In this document: positions 61,595-64,000 of the stretch, piece by piece | Numbering within the stretch: position 1 is the stretch's first letter | Layout: every line of letters begins with the position of its first letter | Assembly: GCF_036885195.1 (NCBI RefSeq) | Contig: NZ_CP133656.1 | Location: 3,782,001-3,846,000, forward strand | Length of the DNA: 64,000 nt | Direction: 5' to 3' | From: Pectobacterium cacticida | GTDB lineage: Bacteria > Pseudomonadota > Gammaproteobacteria > Enterobacterales > Enterobacteriaceae | The notes under the pieces: model-generated | Database searches by the model: none | What the model saw: the letters and a program-made list of their open reading frames with translations, nothing else | What the model was told of the DNA's origin: nothing | Made by a program: the position numbers and the translations under genes

Positions 61595-63667
61595 GTGGAT
61601 AAACTGGCAAGCCAGCAGACGGGTATCGCGGAGAGCTATACCGATGCCTATGGCAAAGAGCACATTGTTGTAGCCGCGATCAGAAACCGCATTCAGGCAA
61701 TGATGGATGTTGACGGCGGCCGTGCGCCTTTGCCGCCGGTTTGCGTCTTTTTACAAGGCCGGGATGCACTCATTGAGCTTGCTGGTAATGGCGAATTCCT
61801 CTGGACGCTGATGTATGAAAACGGCGGCCAAATTCAAGGGCAGATCACAGGCGGTTCAACGTTAGCACTACCGGGTGTGCTGCCACTGGGTTATCACTAT
61901 CTGACGCTAACGCAGGCCGACCAGCGTTGGAGCTGTCGGATTATTGTCGCACCGCACCGCTGCTACGAGCCTGAAGCCTTGCAGCAGGGGAAACGCTGGT
62001 GGGGCGTTACCGTCCAGCTTTACACCTTACGCTCACAGCACAACTGGGGCGTGGGCGATTTTGGCGATCTGCGTCAGTTGGTGGAACAGGTCGCCCGGCG
62101 CGGTGGCGCATTTGTGGGACTAAACCCGCTGCATTCACTGTATCCGGCGCTGCCAGATGCGGCTAGCCCTTACAGCCCATCATCACGCCACTGGCTGAAC
62201 ATGATCTATATCGATGTTAACCGTGTCGATGATTTTCAACAGAGCGAGGAAGCACAGGAATGGTGGCGTCGTGAAGAGACACAAAGCGCGATTACCACGC
62301 TGCGGGCGGGGCGCTGGGTCGATTATGGACCGGTAACAGAGCTTAAGTTAGCCGCCTTGCGGCTGGCTTACCGCTATTTCTCGACGCGCAGTGCATTGGA
62401 TCCGCGGATTAGCGCCTTTCGCCAATTTGTGGTGAGCGGCGGGCAGAGCCTGCAACGTCAGGCGACATTCGATGCACTACAGGCTTACCTGAAAAAACAG
62501 GGCGAGAATTATGCGGACTGGCACCAGTGGCCCGCCCGCTATCATGACGTTCACAGCGAAACGGTCATCGCATTCCGGCGTGCACATAGCGAGGAGATTA
62601 CCTTTTATAGCTGGTTGCAATGGGTAGCCCATGAACAATTAGCGGATTGCTATGCGCACAGTAAACAGCTTGGCTTGCCGCTAGGGCTATATCGTGATTT
62701 AGCCGTAGGCGTCTCACAAGGTGGGGCGGAAACCTGGGACGAGCGACAGTTATACTGTCTGGACGCCTCTATCGGGGCGCCGCCGGATCCGTTGGGGCCA
62801 CAGGGGCAAAATTGGCAGCTTGCTCCGATGAACCCCACGATGATGCAGCTCCGAGGCTATCAACCTTTTATCGACGTTCTGCGTAGCAACATGGCGCACT
62901 GTGGCGCATTGCGCCTCGATCATGTGATGTCGCTTTTTCGTCTGTGGTGGATACCTAAGGCCGAGCCAGCGGATAATGGCGCTTATGTTTATTACCCAAT
63001 CGACGATCTCCTGGCGGTACTGGCGTTGGAAAGCCAGCGCCATCGTTGCCTGATTATCGGCGAGGATTTAGGCACGGTACCGCCAGAACTCGTCCGCAAA
63101 TTGCAGAACTTCGGCATTTATTCCTACAAAGTACTGTTTTTTGAAAAGGACGAAGAAAACCATTTCCGCTCTCCGGAGGATTATCCGCGTCAGTCGATGG
63201 CAACCATTACGACACACGATCTTCCGACGCTACGCGGTTACTGGCAGGCGGTAGATTTATCGCTTGGACGAGAATTAGGACTATACCCGGAGGAAGCGCT
63301 ATTACGGGAGCAGATGCAACAACGCGAAAAAGCAAAACAGGGGCTGCTCGACGCCTTACACGCGTTCGGATTATTACCGCAGCGCGTTGGTCGCAACTCG
63401 GCGCTGACGACGATGGGCGCACCGTTGAGCCGCGGAGTCCATCGCTATATTGCCGATAGCGCGAGTGCATTAGTGGCGTTCCAGTTGGAGGATTGGCTGG
63501 ATATGGCTACGCCAGTCAATGTACCAGGCACCCACCGCGAATACCCCAACTGGCGTCGTAAACTTACGCGCCCACTGGAGTCGATCTTCACCGATCGCTG
63601 TCTTGAACGGTTGGTGAGGGATGTGGATTTGCGTCGTGGCGTACCGCTAAAAGCGCAGAAGACCTAA
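61595..63667 (+). CDS. malQ: 4-alpha-glucanotransferase (amylomaltase)
   Basis: GH77 enzyme that disproportionates maltodextrins, releasing glucose. About 690 residues. The start is uncertain: GTG at 61595 (11 bases after AAGGAGG) or GTG at 61586; the frame is open back to 61553, inside the malP remnant. Visible blocks: GVTVQLYTLRSQHNWGVGDF, GLNPLHSLYPA, ASPYSPSSRHWLN, LYRDLAVGVSQGGAETW, nucleophile Asp in GALRLDHVMSLFRLWWIP, acid/base Glu in CLIIGEDLGTVPPELV, and THDLPTLRGYW. All catalytic residues are present, so the enzyme should be active although malP is broken and malT is absent. Confidence 0.94.
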   Translation: MDKLASQQTGIAESYTDAYGKEHIVVAAIRNRIQAMMDVDGGRAPLPPVCVFLQGRDALIELAGNGEFLWTLMYENGGQIQGQITGGSTLALPGVLPLGYHYLTLTQADQRWSCRIIVAPHRCYEPEALQQGKRWWGVTVQLYTLRSQHNWGVGDFGDLRQLVEQVARRGGAFVGLNPLHSLYPALPDAASPYSPSSRHWLNMIYIDVNRVDDFQQSEEAQEWWRREETQSAITTLRAGRWVDYGPVTELKLAALRLAYRYFSTRSALDPRISAFRQFVVSGGQSLQRQATFDALQAYLKKQGENYADWHQWPARYHDVHSETVIAFRRAHSEEITFYSWLQWVAHEQLADCYAHSKQLGLPLGLYRDLAVGVSQGGAETWDERQLYCLDASIGAPPDPLGPQGQNWQLAPMNPTMMQLRGYQPFIDVLRSNMAHCGALRLDHVMSLFRLWWIPKAEPADNGAYVYYPIDDLLAVLALESQRHRCLIIGEDLGTVPPELVRKLQNFGIYSYKVLFFEKDEENHFRSPEDYPRQSMATITTHDLPTLRGYWQAVDLSLGRELGLYPEEALLREQMQQREKAKQGLLDALHAFGLLPQRVGRNSALTTMGAPLSRGVHRYIADSASALVAFQLEDWLDMATPVNVPGTHREYPNWRRKLTRPLESIFTDRCLERLVRDVDLRRGVPLKAQKT

Positions 63668-63683
63668 AGTATCACGTACCACG

Positions 63684-63703
63684 CCTCCCCGACATCGGGG
63701 AGG
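63684..63703. terminator. Hairpin between malQ and nfuA
   Basis: CCTCCCCG pairs with CGGGGAGG around ACAT, 17 bases after the malQ stop and before convergent nfuA. No T run on the plus strand. Probably serves both genes. Confidence 0.6.
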
Positions 63704-63744
63704 AACAAGGTCAATCAACTGAGGAAAAAATTAAGAGAAAAGGA

Positions 63745-64000
63745 TTAATAGTAGGAGTGTTCGCCGCGCTGATGTTCGGTGAGATCCCTCACGCCTTTCA
63801 GTTCAGGGAATTTTTCCAACAATTCTTTCTCAATCCCCTCTTTCAGGGTGTAATCCACCATAGAGCAGCCATTACAACCGCCGCCAAATTGCAGAATCGC
63901 CAAACCGTCATCGGTAATCTCCATCAGCGTAACGCGGCCACCGTGACCGGCTAACTGCGGGTTGATCTGTGATTGCAACACATACTCGACGCGCTCAATC
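63745..64000 (-). CDS. nfuA: Fe-S cluster biogenesis protein NfuA (C-terminal part, runs off the right edge)
   Basis: Carrier that delivers [4Fe-4S] clusters to target apoproteins, important under oxidative or iron stress. The window holds the last ~84 residues, starting near [20 protein letters not shown], with the Nfu-domain CxxC motif in [20 protein letters not shown] and the end [19 protein letters not shown]. This is nearly identical to E. coli NfuA. The N-terminal A-type domain lies beyond position 64000. Confidence 0.95.
   Translation of the reverse strand, partial: [84 protein letters not shown]

Overview
The window is chromosomal DNA of an enterobacterium. Gene content and order follow Enterobacterales closely: slmA-dut-coaBC-radC-rpmBG-mutM-coaD-waaA, the waa core-LPS cluster, glpTABC, yhhW-gntRKU-yhgN-asd, glgBXCAP and glpD/glpEGR-malQ-nfuA. 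The protein sequences, the waa layout and a type VI secretion (T6SS) island suggest Pectobacteriaceae (Pectobacterium/Brenneria/Lonsdalea-like). The genus is an inference; there is no rRNA to settle it. No tRNA, rRNA, transposase or CRISPR array was seen.

Layout. 1-4529: housekeeping genes (slmA partial, dut, coaBC, radC, rpmB, rpmG, mutM). 4542-18726: LPS inner and outer core genes, all on the minus strand. hldD-waaF-waaC-waaL form one overlapping operon. waaQ-G-P-B-O plus AT-rich WaaZ-like and WaaS-like genes, then waaA-coaD-waaY, form a second run that starts with a JUMPstart/ops element (RfaH-type antitermination signal). 18972-23434: recQ, rhtB, pldB and yigL. 23513-29300: glpT and divergent glpABC, anaerobic glycerol-3-phosphate use, with candidate GlpR and CRP sites between them. 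About 29374-29547: the iron-responsive small RNA RyhB with a Fur box. 29673-35515: yhhW, gntR, gntK, a GntP-family permease, yhgN, asd. 35614-37332: a BtsS-type sensor kinase with no adjacent response regulator. 37697-47155: the complete glycogen operon glgBXCAP.

47229-56721 is the accessory part. Between glgP and glpD, neighbours in E. coli, sits a self-contained T6SS effector island read on the minus strand: vgrG, a DUF4123 adaptor/chaperone, an unrecognised 504-residue putative effector, four tandem paralogues of a Sec-exported protein (putative immunity proteins), and a PAAR spike-tip gene. The four paralogues share a nearly constant N-terminal two thirds and differ in the C-terminal ~115 residues. 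They are separated by repeated, palindrome-rich spacers, one carrying a hexanucleotide tandem expansion. This is the best candidate for a little-described system in the window.

57185-64000: glpD with a GlpR operator, glpE-glpG-glpR, a malP pseudogene reduced to two C-terminal pieces, intact malQ, and the 3' part of nfuA. malT is missing from its usual place, so maltodextrin use looks partly eroded at this locus, while glycogen synthesis and breakdown are intact.
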